NCBI GenBank assembly: GCA_023846275.1
Contig: CM043869.1
Location: 36,358,737 to 36,422,736 of the forward strand
Source: Vanilla planifolia
Lineage: Eukaryota; Streptophyta; Magnoliopsida; Asparagales; Orchidaceae
Length of the DNA: 64,000 nt
Direction of reading: 5' to 3'
The position numbers were made by a program, and so were the translations under genes. The notes beneath the pieces were generated by a model. The model ran no database searches. It was given only the letters and a program-made list of their open reading frames with translations, and was not told where the DNA came from. The first letter of the stretch is position 1, and each line of letters starts with the position of its first letter. This document shows positions 11,955 to 24,290 of this stretch, piece after piece.

Positions 11955-13970
11955 TATTTGAATGTTTTCTTCTATTTATGTTTTTATCTTTATTTATTTT
12001 TTTAATTTTTTTCTCAGTTCATTTTCTTAGCTCAATTTGGGTCTTGTTTTTCTTTGATTATTATCATTACTCATATATCATATCATTTTCATATCAATAA
12101 CAATTATAAGATTTTTAATAGATAGACTTCTACTTTTACACATATTAATTAGTTGATATAATATCAATCATCATCGATATAACTATAAAAATATTATACC
12201 CGGTAAAATATTATAGGTTTAATCTTCAATAATTCGAATTGGCTGGGATGATTTCAGATCGACAGTAGGTTGAGCTAGGAAAAAATGGGGTGTAACAAAA
12301 AACCACACCCAATCACTTGTAAACCTGACAGTAACTTATTAACATTTCTAGCTTGAGTCACACGCCTACGCCCAACCACCCTATTAGTCCACAAACAACT
12401 AGTGACAAATTTTTAGGAGGTCAATCATCAAATCATATAACATCATTTCATATCATAGTATAGTTTATGATCATACCTAGCCACTCTACATAGAGTACTA
12501 ATGGTAAAGTATGGTATGGTCTTGGGTACCACACCCGAGTTAGGAGATAACATAGTAAAAAATGTATTTTTTTATCATTTTATCATGTTAATTCAATGTA
12601 TCATTCTTATGCTATAGTTTATCTAAATAATTATACATTTTTAATTACTTGCATATCTTCTTTCTTTTAATTTCGTACTCATGTAAATCTTGTTTATTTA
12701 TCGACTATAAATTACACAAATCTTGTTATTCAAATTACAATGCATTAATAAGTTTAATTTCATGATTATAATTAAGAAATATTATTTTATTATAATATGC
12801 CCAAGTAATATTAATAACATGCATATTTATATCATAATTAATCAATTTACTCACCTGATCTATGTCAAGGATGTACAACTTGAATTGATTTTGTTTTTTG
12901 ATCATACACAATAAGATTATATCTAATTATATTCTTCATGTAATATCTAAGTTATTCTATAATTAAATTAATCCACTTTTCATTCTAATATACTTTCATC
13001 TTATGCTTATAAAGTTTTTAAAGCATTTACATATTTAAATGCAAATAAATTCAAAATAAAATAATAATAATAACCAACACTTCAATGTTTTTCTTACTTG
13101 GCTTCTCCTTTGTAATTTTGAACTTATATTGAAAAATTTCTAATTTTTAATTTCATTGGATTTCTTTCTAGATTTGATAATAAAAAAAAGCTTCATTTTG
13201 TTAAAATATATTGATTCTAGCCAGAATATCTTGAAATACCAATTCAGTGCTAACAAAAATTAATAAATTCATCTCAAATTGACTGTCATGGTAAACAACC
13301 ATAAACTGATTAGGAAAACTTTAAAATCCATTAATTATATACAATATGATCTACAAGAAAATTGAAGTTTCACCATCAATTCATCACCATTCATGTAAAA
13401 AAATGGCTTTTGGGTTGTAGTTTGCAGTTTCCATCGGGCTGACGAAATCTCCTATGGCAAGGTTGCTTGGAAGCAACAGATTGAAGTGGAAGGCTTCCTT
13501 TTACTCGGATAGATGATTTCCCTCAAGATTCGAAGTTTCCCATGCAAAACTGAGAGGAATTAGGGTTTGCAGATGCAAGAGATGGGAATGAGAAAGGTAA
13601 ATTTCAAGGGTTCTAAATTTCTACAAATAATAGATTATATTTATATTTAATATTTAATTATAATATACTAATTAACTATATAATAAATTCAAAATTTTGT
13701 ATCAATTTCAAACATACTCCAATTGATGCAAAACAATCATCATTCAATTATTCTTGAAAGCCTTATTAAAAAATATTTTTATTATAAAATTTTGAAATAT
13801 TTTTATGTGGTATGTATTATGAGACAAACTGTATTACCCTTTAATTTGCTATTCAACACATCTTGAATCCATAATATGAAATTTGCATAATAATGACACT
13901 TAACATGTTAAATACATTTTTCAAAACCAATAAATTCTACAATAATATCTACAAATTTTGGGTTTTACTA
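11955..13970 (-). repeat. 5' LTR of the gypsy element
   Basis: Partner of 7265-9203. Its outer end reads, on the minus strand, AAACCCAAAATTTG, matching the other LTR's start. Its inner end runs straight into the N-terminal part of reverse transcriptase, with no primer-binding site, gag or protease between. Confidence 0.75.
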
Positions 13971-15652
13971 GTTTAACATGGTATATTTGTCTTGTTAATC
14001 AAGCTAGTAATTTGCAGATTCCATGGTGCAAACTTCTATGGCTACAATTTTTGTGCATAATAGTTTTAGTTCAATGTGCATACCCATGACTTAACATTTC
14101 ATTTACCTTTTTTCTTACAACCTTAGTTTCCAATCTTGTTAAAAATAGTTCAATATTGTTGTATGAGTTAAGGAGTGCAGTGGATCTTAAAGGGTGAGCA
14201 CTCCTAATAACTTATCATAGTGATGTCATCACCAACAATGGCATCTTTTTTTGCTTCCACCTCCAACACAATTATTTGCTTCCACCATCACAATCCTACA
14301 TCACAGTTAGCTTCTCCTCTATTATTTATAGTTAAATCTCTATTGTCATAAGTAGCTTGTTCCTCATCATTAGCATTATCAAATAAATGGTATCATTTAA
14401 GACTTGAGCTCGTTTCCATGATTTAGAATATATTTGTAGTTGCTAATCCCACATTAGATTGTCTCCACATCATTTCAAGTCATGATAAGCAAGCCTCATG
14501 ACTAGTCTTATGATTAGAATCTAGCATAAGGGTTATTTAAGAATGACCCCTATTCCTATGAATGCCTTCAAGAATTCTAAAAAAAACAAGAATCAAAATA
14601 ACATTATTTAGTGATTAAACCTTAGTATGATCATTAGGTTTGGACATTAATATTTCATTGCCAAAAAGAATCCACCAAGTAATTGAGCATTCCTTCATAA
14701 TTGTGCATGGTCTTGATGATTTTGGGTACTAATGCACCAAAATCTATAAATGAACTTGAAGAAGAAAAAATACTTATGAGTTTATGAAACTTAACCTTGC
14801 AATTTGTGCCTTCTTCTTCTTCTCCAACCCTAACATGTGCTTTATGCTTGGTTTTTGGTTCTACACCCTTTGAGTGTGTTCATGTACTTTATGGTAAGTC
14901 CCTATTTAATAAACTAATGGTGTTGAGGTATCTTTGTAGTTAGATAGCATTAGAGAAGGCAACATACTCCAAGAGATTCCAAGATTTTAAACTCATTTGT
15001 TATTGGAATTAACAATGGGTATTGTTCATTCTATGATGGGTTTAGTCTAGCAAGTAAACTGGTGTGACAACCCAGATGGTTGTAATAAGTGCATCGTGCA
15101 TAGCATGAGTGCTTATGCACATGGGTCTCTAAGCATGCACAAGAGTGGTAGTGCATAGGCTAGTATATGAGCATGCGATGCAGGTCTGGCTAGGAAGTAG
15201 GACTTGTGAAACTTAAAAGGTATATGAATGGAAAACAAATTCAAGTGTAATGGAAATGAAGGAAATGTGATTTGTTTGGGTAAAGTGGTTATGGAATGTG
15301 TTGGGTAAAATCAAGGGGGGAGAATTTGTAGAGAGAAGGAGGAATGTACGAATTTACTCACTAAACGTAATTCAAAACCCACCAAGCTAACTTAATTTAA
15401 GAGAAGATCGCCAAGCTAATTCTTACTCAAGCCACCAAGATGGGCTAAAATGTATTTGAATATCAATTTTTTTCATTCCAACACTCCATAATTTATACAT
15501 AGCATACATTGCTTTACTTATCATGCCAAAAATTGATGAAACCATTGTTTTGACTTTCAAGACTTTTTTTTAAAATGTAACGTTTAGACATCTCCAAGTT
15601 AAAATAAATATGCATATAAAAGGTACATAAAAAAAAAAGAAAATACAAGAAA
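13971..15652. other. Intergenic with LTR-like scraps
   Basis: At 15063 the sequence TGTGACAACCCAGATGG has the form of a gypsy LTR start. It is followed by TGCATG-rich DNA resembling the LTRs near 17.8 and 20.3 kb, and a G-rich AAGGGGGGAGAA tract lies at about 15314. At 14440-14560 a 'cccacattagattg' word resembles LTR sequence. None can be delimited, and no gene was seen. Confidence 0.4.
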
Positions 15653-16289
15653 ATAATATTATAAACTACTTAGATAGGATTTGCATAACTAGTCCAAGAT
15701 TGTCCTAAATTAGCTCTATTGGTCATGGTTGCTCATTATGTTGACCTTTGTGTGATGTGCTTATAATGCACACAATATTTTTACATTTTTTTATTTTTTT
15801 ACTTGCTATTAATGCACTTTAACCACCATCAAGATCTTGTATAATTATTTCTCCCAACATCCTTGTGATAGATCATGATTTTTTTTATTCAAGAGCTTTT
15901 CAAAAAAACAAAAGCCATGTTTCTTACATTTTATCCTCTCCCCCTCTCTTTTGCTCTCGTCATTACTTGCTCAAGAATTTGATGTCGCTTTTTTCTTTAC
16001 TTCTTTTGTTTATTTCTCATCTAATAAATTTGAAATAATATTTCAAATTAGGCAAAGAAAAATTTTTATCATTATTATATGTTTTTGTTTATTACACCTT
16101 ATAAGTTACTTCAACAAGAGAGATGAATACATTTTGTTCAAGTATAGATTTCTTATTGAATTTGTTTGAAAGACTTTTAGATAAAAAAATTAAAATTTTT
16201 ATGTGAATTAAAAAAATATTAAAATTGTTAATATAATTTCTAATATTTTTTAATTTGTAAAATATAATTGTTTGAGTATTTGTTTTAAA
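15653..16289. repeat. 637-bp tandem duplication, unit 1
   Basis: Starts at ATAATATTATAAA and is followed directly by unit 2. It is collinear over its whole length, including 'gtcctaaattagct', 'catcaagatcttgtataat' and 'gagatgaatacattttgttc'. A 72-codon frame inside it (15951-16169) is not kept in unit 2, so it is not a gene. Confidence 0.9.
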
Positions 16290-16941
16290 ATAATATTATA
16301 AATTTGATTAGATATGATTTGCATAGTTAGCCCAATATTGTCCTAAATTAGCTTTATTGGTCATGGTTACTCGTTATGTCATACTATATGTGATTTGCTT
16401 ATGATGCACACAATATTTTTATATTTTTAGTTTTTTTTACTTATTACTGATGTATTTTCACCATCATCAAGATCTTGTATAATCACTTCTCTTGTCATCC
16501 TTATGGTAGATTATGATTTTTTTGTTCAAGGGCTTTTCAAATAAACAAAAATCATGTATTTTACATTTTGTTCTCTCCCCACTCTTTTTCTCTTATCATT
16601 ACTTGCCCAAGAATTTAATGTGACTCTCTTTTTTCTCTACTTTCCTTCTTTTGTTTACTTCTCATCTAATAATTTGTAATAATACTTCAAATAAGACCAA
16701 GATAAATTATTATCATTACTAAATGTTTTTGTTTATTACACCTTTTAAGTTACTTTAACTAGAGAGATGAATACATTTTGTTCAAATCTAGTTTTCTTAA
16801 ATGGTGTTGATTGAAAACTTTTAGATAAAAAAATTAAAATTTTCATGTGAATTTTTAAAAAAGTTCATAAACATTTTAATATAATTTCTAATATTTTGAA
16901 TTTAAAAAATAAAATAGCTCGAGTATTGTTTAAATATTTGT
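16290..16941. repeat. 637-bp tandem duplication, unit 2
   Basis: Begins with the same ATAATATTATAAA word and follows unit 1 without a gap. Differences are substitutions and short indels spread evenly, suggesting an old head-to-tail duplication of non-coding DNA. Confidence 0.9.
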
Positions 16942-17207
16942 TAATAAACTACCATAATGAAAAGGTTATGAAAACTACATGTTATAATGTTTATTAGTTT
17001 GTAGTATATTATTATAACATTCATGATTGAAGAGGGTGGGGAATAAATTCTTGGTGATATTCAAGAGATGATTCATTGGACAAAGGGTGGCTGTGACACT
17101 TGGAAATGAAGAAGATAGGAAGTGGGCATTGGGTGATGTTGTGAGAGGAGAATCATTAAAGAAAAGAGTGACTTCTTACAATAAAAGGGTATAAAACAAT
17201 TATCTCA

Positions 17208-17592
17208 CATTAGCTACTAAGGGACTATTTATAATGTTTATATAAGATGTTATAATTTTAAGATATTAAGACACATTTTAATGACAAAACCCACTTGAGT
17301 CGATATAAGACGATTTAAGAGAACAACAATACCTTAACATTGTTAGACCAAGATGTCGTATGTCATAAAAGAGAAATCATTGAGCAAGGAAAAAATTTTG
17401 GCAAACTTATTGGTGGAGGGATACATGATTGAATCATCCTATATTGGCTACTTTAAAAATAATTATAATATTTATATAAGTTGTCATGGTCTTAAAACAT
17501 TGAGACATATTTTGATGACAAAACCTACTTAAGTAAAGATGAGGAAACCAAAGAGAATAATATATTAACATAATGAAACCAATACATCATAG
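17208..17592. repeat. Two-copy repeat of about 228-bp spacing
   Basis: Blocks at 17208-17355 and 17436-17592 share 'attggctact'-like, 'tttatataag', 'ttgagacacattttgatgac'-like and 'caaaacc(c/t)actt' words in the same order. The style (a 'cacattggct' word, then a collinear tail) resembles fragments of plant LTRs, but I cannot name the family. Confidence 0.6.
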
Positions 17593-17764
17593 TAAACCTC
17601 TTCTTTTGGTGATTAAAATTTATTTGAATATTCTTATTTTTCAAATATACTTAGATTCTCTAGTAACAATTTTGTCAACTGAGAATAAATCAATCGAGCA
17701 TAGGCTTCTTCTTTTGATGCTTCATGTCCCATCAAATATTTTTTAATTATAATAAGATTCCTTG

Positions 17765-18475
17765 ATTAAGAGATCAATTATATCTTCATTAATTATTAAG
17801 AAATTATAATTGAGGATGAATCAAGAGGGAATACATATGACAAAGGTTCATTGACCTACACACATGCGGTGCCAATTGTGTGCTCAACTTTCCAAAGAGG
17901 TACATTATATGTATGGTAGCAAGTATAAGTAACACATAAGTCAAGTGGTTGGGCATGTTGCCATATATGGGATAACATGTTGTTAGCCATGCATGGAAAA
18001 CCCACTGTTGCATGCATAGCACATGCTATGGTAAGTACATCACACACATGCAATGTGTACACTTATCGAAACATACTATTTACATGTGTGGTAGGTACAC
18101 CTACTGTGCATACAAAATTTATGTGTGACGTGCATGCAATACACAAGTAGTTATCATGGATGCAACAATACCTACACGTGTGAATGAGCATCTTATGAGG
18201 TGTAAATTCTCTACAATAATAAATTTCAAGTCAAAATGTATGAAACATGTGATATATAAAAAAGCTAAGTATTTTATAATAAAATATAATATCCAATCCT
18301 CTAAAAAATAGAAAAGAACGATAAAACAAGGATTTCCTAACCTTCAACGAACTCTTTCTCTCTCTCTACTCTTTTAGATCATTACTATTCACTTTTCTTT
18401 TTATTGTCGCAACTCTAAGACAATGTTTGTTATTGAGGGTTCAGAGTGAGGCACCTCAAAGATGATTAATATATT
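17765..18475 (+). repeat. 5' LTR of the gag-protease element
   Basis: Its first part matches 20251-20515, sharing GAGATCAATT, then GGGA(A/G)(G/T)ATACATATGACAAA, then TGCATG-rich DNA. It ends just before the tRNA-Met-type primer site. Frames at 17804-18062 on the minus strand fall inside it and are not genes. Confidence 0.7.
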
Positions 18476-18476
18476 T

Positions 18477-18488
18477 TGGTATTAGAGT
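18477..18488 (+). other. Primer-binding site, initiator tRNA-Met type
   Basis: TGGTATTAGAGT differs at two positions from TGGTATCAGAGC, the plant initiator tRNA-Met complement used by many LTR retrotransposons. Both differences are C-to-T. It lies directly after the LTR. Confidence 0.75.
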
Positions 18489-18539
18489 GTTTTGATTTGA
18501 CGTTCATGATAGAAGCTAAAAAAAATTGAATAGTAATCT

Positions 18540-20130
18540 ATGAAAGAAAATCAGGAGATTAAGAATGTATCGACTAAGATGATTGTATTAGACATAAGTA
18601 GCTCTAACAACAAAAAAAATGCAAATGTTAGTAAAGATGGTGCTAAAATCTCAATACTCTCTTATTACAGATCTAAAAGAAAATTTGCTAAAAAAACACT
18701 CATAACTAGGGAAACTTTCAATTGAGTATTAATCTAAAGATAATTAGAGATAATGATAATGATGATATCATTAATCTTATCCCTTGGAATTAATAACATC
18801 ATTTTAAAGTATATTTTAAACTTGATTTATCTATTTATAATAGAATAATAGATGCAAAGAAAGTAAATACTTGATTGGAAAAGCTTTAGACGTATTTTAC
18901 TTTATATGTCTATTGATTAATTGATAGGGTGGTGGATACTTGATTAAAGTGATAAGTTATTCATTAACTTAGTAAAAACATTACTTTTAAAATTAGTCTA
19001 TCTATAAAAATAAAATAGTGCTAGATTAAATAACTAATTAGAGTAGAATTTTATTGCATAGGATACACGGAGAAAAAGTAAAGTTGCACAACTTACAATA
19101 CTAAAAACGATAAACAGTACATGAATATACAACATAATTTCATTAACTAGTTGTGAGTTTAGAAATACCAATTTATGAGATGCAAATATTATTAAAATAT
19201 CTCGTAGGTATGTATTATCTTATTGTCACTTAATTAACTCTATTCTTTACTCAATATTTGTCACAAGCCAAAACATTCATGATGGCTATTGAAAGAAGGA
19301 TTGATGCGAAAAGATAAAATAAAATAGCAAAATACCAAAAAGTTTTAGCATAATTCTAAAAATTAGTAACAAATAAAAAATTATTCCCCATCAAAGTATA
19401 TTATAATAATATACTAGACATAACTTAGAAGTGTTCTTACTACTACAAGAAAATATGACACATACGATAAAATTATTGAAAATTACTTCATGAAATATTT
19501 TTAGAAAAATTTAAAATATACATAAAAGGCAAAATAATCATTTTAATTGAGACTAAAAATTTACTTGAAATCTTATTTCTTATTGATGAAAGCCTTTCTC
19601 TTATAGTGAGTCTAAAAAGGATATCTTATGAAGCACAATAAAAGAAAAACTCTTCATTATTTGTATTCAAGTGAAGAAAGAGCTTAAAAGTATAATCATC
19701 AATACTAAAAATGAAGAATTAAATATCAAAGAGATTTGTGGAGACATTACACTAAAAAGTAATTTCATATTCAAGATCCTATTCCTCAGGATGGATTCAT
19801 AAAGACTCTGAGACAAAAATTGAAAAGAAATACAAAGTAAAGTTTACCATCACCAAAGAATAAATATATTGAAGAGATTATTTATGAAGTGGTGTCTCCA
19901 GATATCTATCAAACATAAGAACCCCATACTTATGAGATTGAGATGTCATACATTATCGATAAGAACAATGGCATCCATTCATGAAGGATGAACAAAACTT
20001 TTTCTAATATGGGATAAAGAAGTATTGACAAATGGTACTGTTGATGCTCACAAAGTGAAGAGACCAATGAACACCTACCAAAATTATGTACTCCTTGTAA
20101 TCAAGTTAAAGTAACCACTTATTGAGATTG
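18540..20130 (+). pseudogene. Degenerate gag and aspartic-protease region
   Basis: Near 18850-18910 the plus strand reads IIDAKKVNT, a stop, LEKL, a stop, then YFTLYVY. This follows the plant gypsy gag pattern 'D(A)xKLDxWLxxLExYFxLYxY'. Near 19790-19850 it reads GWIHKDSETKI and KYKVKFTIT, matching the region before and within the gag-linked aspartic protease of plant gypsy elements. Near 20055-20100 it reads AHKVKRPM and YVLLVIK, matching that segment's later part. A 61-codon frame at 18540-18725 is the longest open piece. Stops throughout mean no product. Confidence 0.65.
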
Positions 20131-20250
20131 ATAAAAGTCTTAACCTCACAAGATCATCTAAGAAGAAAACAATTTTTTTTTGAAAATAATCTATTTAATT
20201 TTAAAAAAAAGATTTGATGAGACTCAAATCCCAAAAATAAGGAGTCTATA

Positions 20251-20515
20251 ATTAGGAGATCAATTGTAGATTTATTCAATCATCAAAGTAATTCATGATT
20301 GAGAAGATATAAAGGGAGGATACATATGACAAAAGTTCATCAAGTAGCACAAATGCAACATCATCTACACACATAACTATGCACAAAAGAACGTTGCACG
20401 TAGAGTAGTGCATAGGTCGGGCAATTGGGTCCTCAACCATGCATAGGACAACATGTGGTAATGCATAAATGACAGTGTGTGTTTGGGACAATGACAAGTG
20501 TGGGTACATCTATTG
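20251..20515 (+). repeat. 3' LTR fragment of the gag-protease element
   Basis: Matches the first part of the 5' LTR, then stops matching near 20515, so the LTR is truncated. A purine-rich AAAAATAAGGAG stretch just before it could be the polypurine tract. The 77-codon minus frame inside it is not a gene. Confidence 0.6.
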
Positions 20516-22881
20516 TAATGGCCTACTTATTTAACCTCAATTAGTTTTCCAAACAATGTTTGTTTAATTGGATGTTGTTATTACAAATCCAAAACTTGGT
20601 ATCATTTTTACTAACAAGTGTCTCAAAAAGCATGCCAAAATGAAAGTATCATATCCTAAATATATTCACAACTTTACAAAGGTCTTGATTAAAGGAATAC
20701 ACAGGTATGTAGTTTGTATTTTTCAAAGGTTAATAGATTTTCAATGAATTTTAAAAAAAAGATAATAAAAAAGAATTTATTATATCAAATTTACCCATCT
20801 TCTTATTAGATAAAAAAATTTCCTCTTATAATCTAAAAACTACTTGTGACATTTGGAAAGTGAGTGACAAAGTAAGAGAGTAGGGAAAGTAAGCACTTCA
20901 AAAGTGAAAAGAAGACTTCAAATTTTCAATTAGTGTTTCTTACACTAATCAGTCAGATTAGAAAAGAAAGTAGAAGAGCTCATGAAAAAGAGCAAATTTG
21001 TTACCTTAACATGTGGAAACTTCATTTTAGGGTGGATCTAAACCCATTTTTCATTCTCAAAGCATGTATTGGTTATTCAAATTATTAAGAAAGTGGATCT
21101 TGTAAAGTTTAGTTTGATGGCTTGGGGTAGAAGACTGATGTCATTTTGACTACACTAGTCATACTAGAAAATCATTAAGATTATTGAGTATGAACCTGCA
21201 GAGGGAGTCAATGAGAGACCTTTAGCTTAAACGTGTATCAATATTTTATATAGATTATACTAGTATTATTTCTAGGTTAGATAATACAATGAGCTAAAGA
21301 GTGTCTCAACAAGAATCATATATATGGTCCCTTGTTTAATATAGTAATATTATTCTTGACTATTTGTTTAATCACTTATTTGATCGATTAACTGAATAGA
21401 TCATACTATTATTATTCCAAGGTTGGACAATATGATGATCTTTAAAATTTTTAAACAAGAATCATATATCTGATCTTTGGTCTGATAAAATGTTCACTGT
21501 GGATTATATTAATATGGACTAAGATCAAATTGTAAAATAGACGGATATAACATTTCCAAATATTATCTACCCAATCACTCATTAAATCAATTAGTTATCT
21601 ATAATGTTATAGTATGACAAGTCAATTAGATAGCATATTGAGTTTGTGTAATGTTTAAAAGAGATTATCTGTCTAGTCACCCTTGTCTCATCTTGTATCA
21701 ATTATGAATCATGCTTGTATGATAGGGAGATCAAGCATGTATGATTAGTTGTTAACATGAGATTTCTCGTATATTCTTCTATCTGACCAACATAAGGCAA
21801 GAATCATACATTGGGATATAAGCAATCATATTGTACAAAATGTTGACATAAATGTAAAAGTGAGCAGATTGTTAAGACTAGTTTGAGGTAGTTATTTGAA
21901 GGTGTTTCTTTAGAAGTTATAACTAGTAATTGACTTATTATTTATAAAGGTAATGTGAATTATGTAGACAATGAGAAGAGCTAATAAAAAAAGAAAAATC
22001 TATGAAAGAAACTTCTTTAAATTTATAAGAAAATAAATTAAATAATTATGATATGAATGAGTTGTTAAATTTTTTTAGCTTTTTATTATGATATGCATAA
22101 AAATGTGAGCATTTACATTACATATTATAAATTATAACTGTTTTAATTTTATTATAGCACTCTTCTATATATATACATATATTGAGATATGATATATATG
22201 TGTAAATATTGTAAATCAAAGTATATTATAAAAAAGAAAAAAATGTAAAAAAAGAAAGATAGAGTGACTAACCAAGTGATCTGATAGATCGCAAGAAAGA
22301 AAGTAGAGTTTATAACCTTATCATGTAATGAAATGATAATTGAAATTCATGATGATATAACGATATATTTTATCCCATTGTGTTATAGTTAGGTAATGAC
22401 ATGATAGAGATCTTAGCTCAATAATAATGAGATATTTCACTCTCTAATGTCTTAGATGCTTAGAGATGAGACTCAAACATGTCAAATGTCTCATTCTCTA
22501 TTATCATAAGATATTGGCATATATGATATTTATGTGACAATCTATTCACTCTTTTGTCATGAGAGCTAGAAGATGGGGCTTTGACATATTAGAGGCTTTG
22601 TTTCTTTTTAGAGCTGGATATGACAATAATAATGGCTATGTGATGTGGTACTTCACTCCATGGTTTCATAGTATAACCATGGCATGTTAGAGGTAAAGAC
22701 TTAATGATAATGATATTATATAAGATTCTTGAAAATAAAGATATATGTCATAGAATGGAATCTGACATAAGAATAATGAAACATAAAAGAGAAAAAGAAA
22801 TAATAAAATGTTAAATGTAATTGAATATGAAAAGAAAGTAAATATGATATACAATTATTATATGATAGTATCTACTTGAGC

Positions 22882-22884
<3 letters not shown>
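20516..22884. other. Intergenic repeats, no gene seen
   Basis: Holds a two-copy 146-bp repeat (21250 and 21396, sharing CAAGAATCATATAT) and a 22.3-22.7 kb stretch with repeated 'atgtct' and 'catgat' words. No coding frame above 70 codons and no recognised domain. Confidence 0.5.
21250..21485. repeat. 146-bp tandem repeat, two copies
   Basis: ATAGATTATACTA at 21250 and ATAGATCATACTA at 21396 open two collinear segments. Each contains a 'ggttggacaatat'-like word and CAAGAATCATATAT. Confidence 0.7.

Positions 22885-22964
<80 letters not shown>
22885..22964. repeat. (AT)n microsatellite, 80 bp
   Basis: About forty uninterrupted AT dinucleotides. Confidence 0.97.
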
Positions 22965-22966
<2 letters not shown>

Positions 22967-22969
22967 ATA

Positions 22970-23360
22970 GTACATTATTATTCAAAGATTCGTCATACAT
23001 AGTTCTATTAGTTATTCTATTTTTTCTTTATCAATCATATTACTATATTTTCCATACTGTTTTACTATATGTAGTTAATAATTTACTTGTTGAACATATC
23101 ATATTTATTTATTTCTTACATTATAGGTTAGGATGTTGACACTCGCAAAATTAGGGGTTCTTAAATGATAGTTTAAGACCCTAAAATAAGAACTTGTTAT
23201 ATTTATAATTGAGTGATTGACACTATATATGAGGATAATTATACTTTATTCATTTCAGAATATTATATTAGTACTTCATTTCGATTCATACTTTGTAACT
23301 ATTGTATTATGGATGGTGCTACTTTTTTTAACTGTATTGATATTAAGTATTGGAATGTTA
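22970..23360. repeat. Dispersed repeat, related to 38700-39020
   Basis: Shares, in the same order, an AT-rich 'tattataggtta' block, 'caaaattaggggttc' (compare 'gaactaggggtacat') and 'actattgtattatggatg' (compare 'gttattgtatttggatg'). Diverged and unassigned. Confidence 0.45.
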
Positions 23361-24099
23361 TAGCTTTTTAAATCTCACTTGTTTGGTTTTAGTGGACTTA
23401 ATTTTTATGCCAAAAATTTTGATTTTTTACTTAATACATTAGCATTATTATCATATGTTTATTAGCTTTTGGATTATGTCAGGAGAGATGGGACACCTAC
23501 CAATGCATGCGACTCACATGTATTGCATATGCATAATCTAAACACATGTAGTGGCAAGTGCATCCACATGTGTAATTGTCTTAGTGTTCTAAAGCTCATT
23601 TTAATATTATTGTTTTGCCATGCTAATGATTTTTTTCTATTTAAACAAGAAACCAAAGCTTTAATTTATCATCTATTTAATTCTTTTTTTTAACAAATCT
23701 ATTTAATTAGAGAAAAATTTAAAATATTATTTTATGATAAGAATTTTAATATATCTGTGAATTTAAAAAATTAGTTTTTATTTTATATTTTTAGATCATT
23801 ATTATAATTTTTTTTATAAATAAAATCTCTTTTTCTCTCTTATAATTTTAAGTCTAATACGTAGCTAAACAATATAAATATTTATATTCTTCATTTTTTT
23901 GCTATTTATAAATTAATTATTTTCCAATCATCATATGTTATCTTTTTGTGTTTTTACATATACGCATCACTCATCACTATAGAAATTACATAAAAGATGA
24001 TCAATAATAAAAATTTGGTTGAAACATGTAATAGTCATTAGTTATTTCCTATCTTATATTAATTATTATTATTATTATCATTATAAAACAGTTGGGATA
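23361..24099. other. AT-rich intergenic
   Basis: The 23480-23580 part is rich in CACATG and TGCATG words like the LTRs at 17.8 and 20.3 kb and is probably an LTR scrap. No gene was seen. Confidence 0.4.
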
Positions 24100-24290
24100 T
24101 TTATTCGGAAAAAACAATGCTCAGCCTAAACGGGTAAAATTGAAAGGAAAGCCTCCCATTTATTGTAGCGGTCGACGTTTTATTGATGCGCCAACTAACC
24201 CACCGATCATCCTTTAATGCTGTACGCAACTTGTATAAATAAAATCCCACTTGCCTTCCGCTCGTATTTCATTTTGAACAATACAGGTTG
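24100..24290 (+). promoter_or_regulatory. Orphan promoter-like segment
   Basis: A short GC-richer patch with TATAAATAAAA at 24234-24244, then about 25 bp to a CT-rich stretch that could hold a start site. No open frame follows, so this would be a relic promoter or LTR piece. Inference from composition and TATA box only. Confidence 0.25.

Larger units (their letters stand above)
7265..13970 (-). mobile_element. Decayed Ty3/gypsy LTR retrotransposon, internally deleted
   Basis: Two long diverged direct repeats (about 7265-9203 and 11955-13970) flank a region whose minus strand reads, in order and with many stops and frameshifts, as gypsy reverse transcriptase, RNase H, integrase and a chromodomain-like tail. 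From established family knowledge this order fits a chromovirus, probably of the Del/Tekay group. The start of reverse transcriptase lies directly against the 5' LTR, so primer site, gag and protease are gone. LTR divergence and the number of stops mark it as old and inactive. The outer edges are estimated from the LTR alignment; I did not identify a target-site duplication. Confidence 0.88.
17765..20515 (+). mobile_element. Gypsy-type relic with gag and protease only
   Basis: A 5' LTR (about 17765-18475), a primer site (18477-18488), gag-like and protease-like traces (18540-20110) and a partial 3' LTR (20251-20515) lie in order on the plus strand. Only about 1.8 kb separates the LTRs, and no reverse transcriptase or integrase motif was found. 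It is either a non-autonomous family or an internally deleted copy. All frames are interrupted. Confidence 0.72.

Noticed and set aside
17804..18062. Two 68-72 codon minus frames
   Set aside because: They lie inside the gypsy LTR and overlap each other in different phases.
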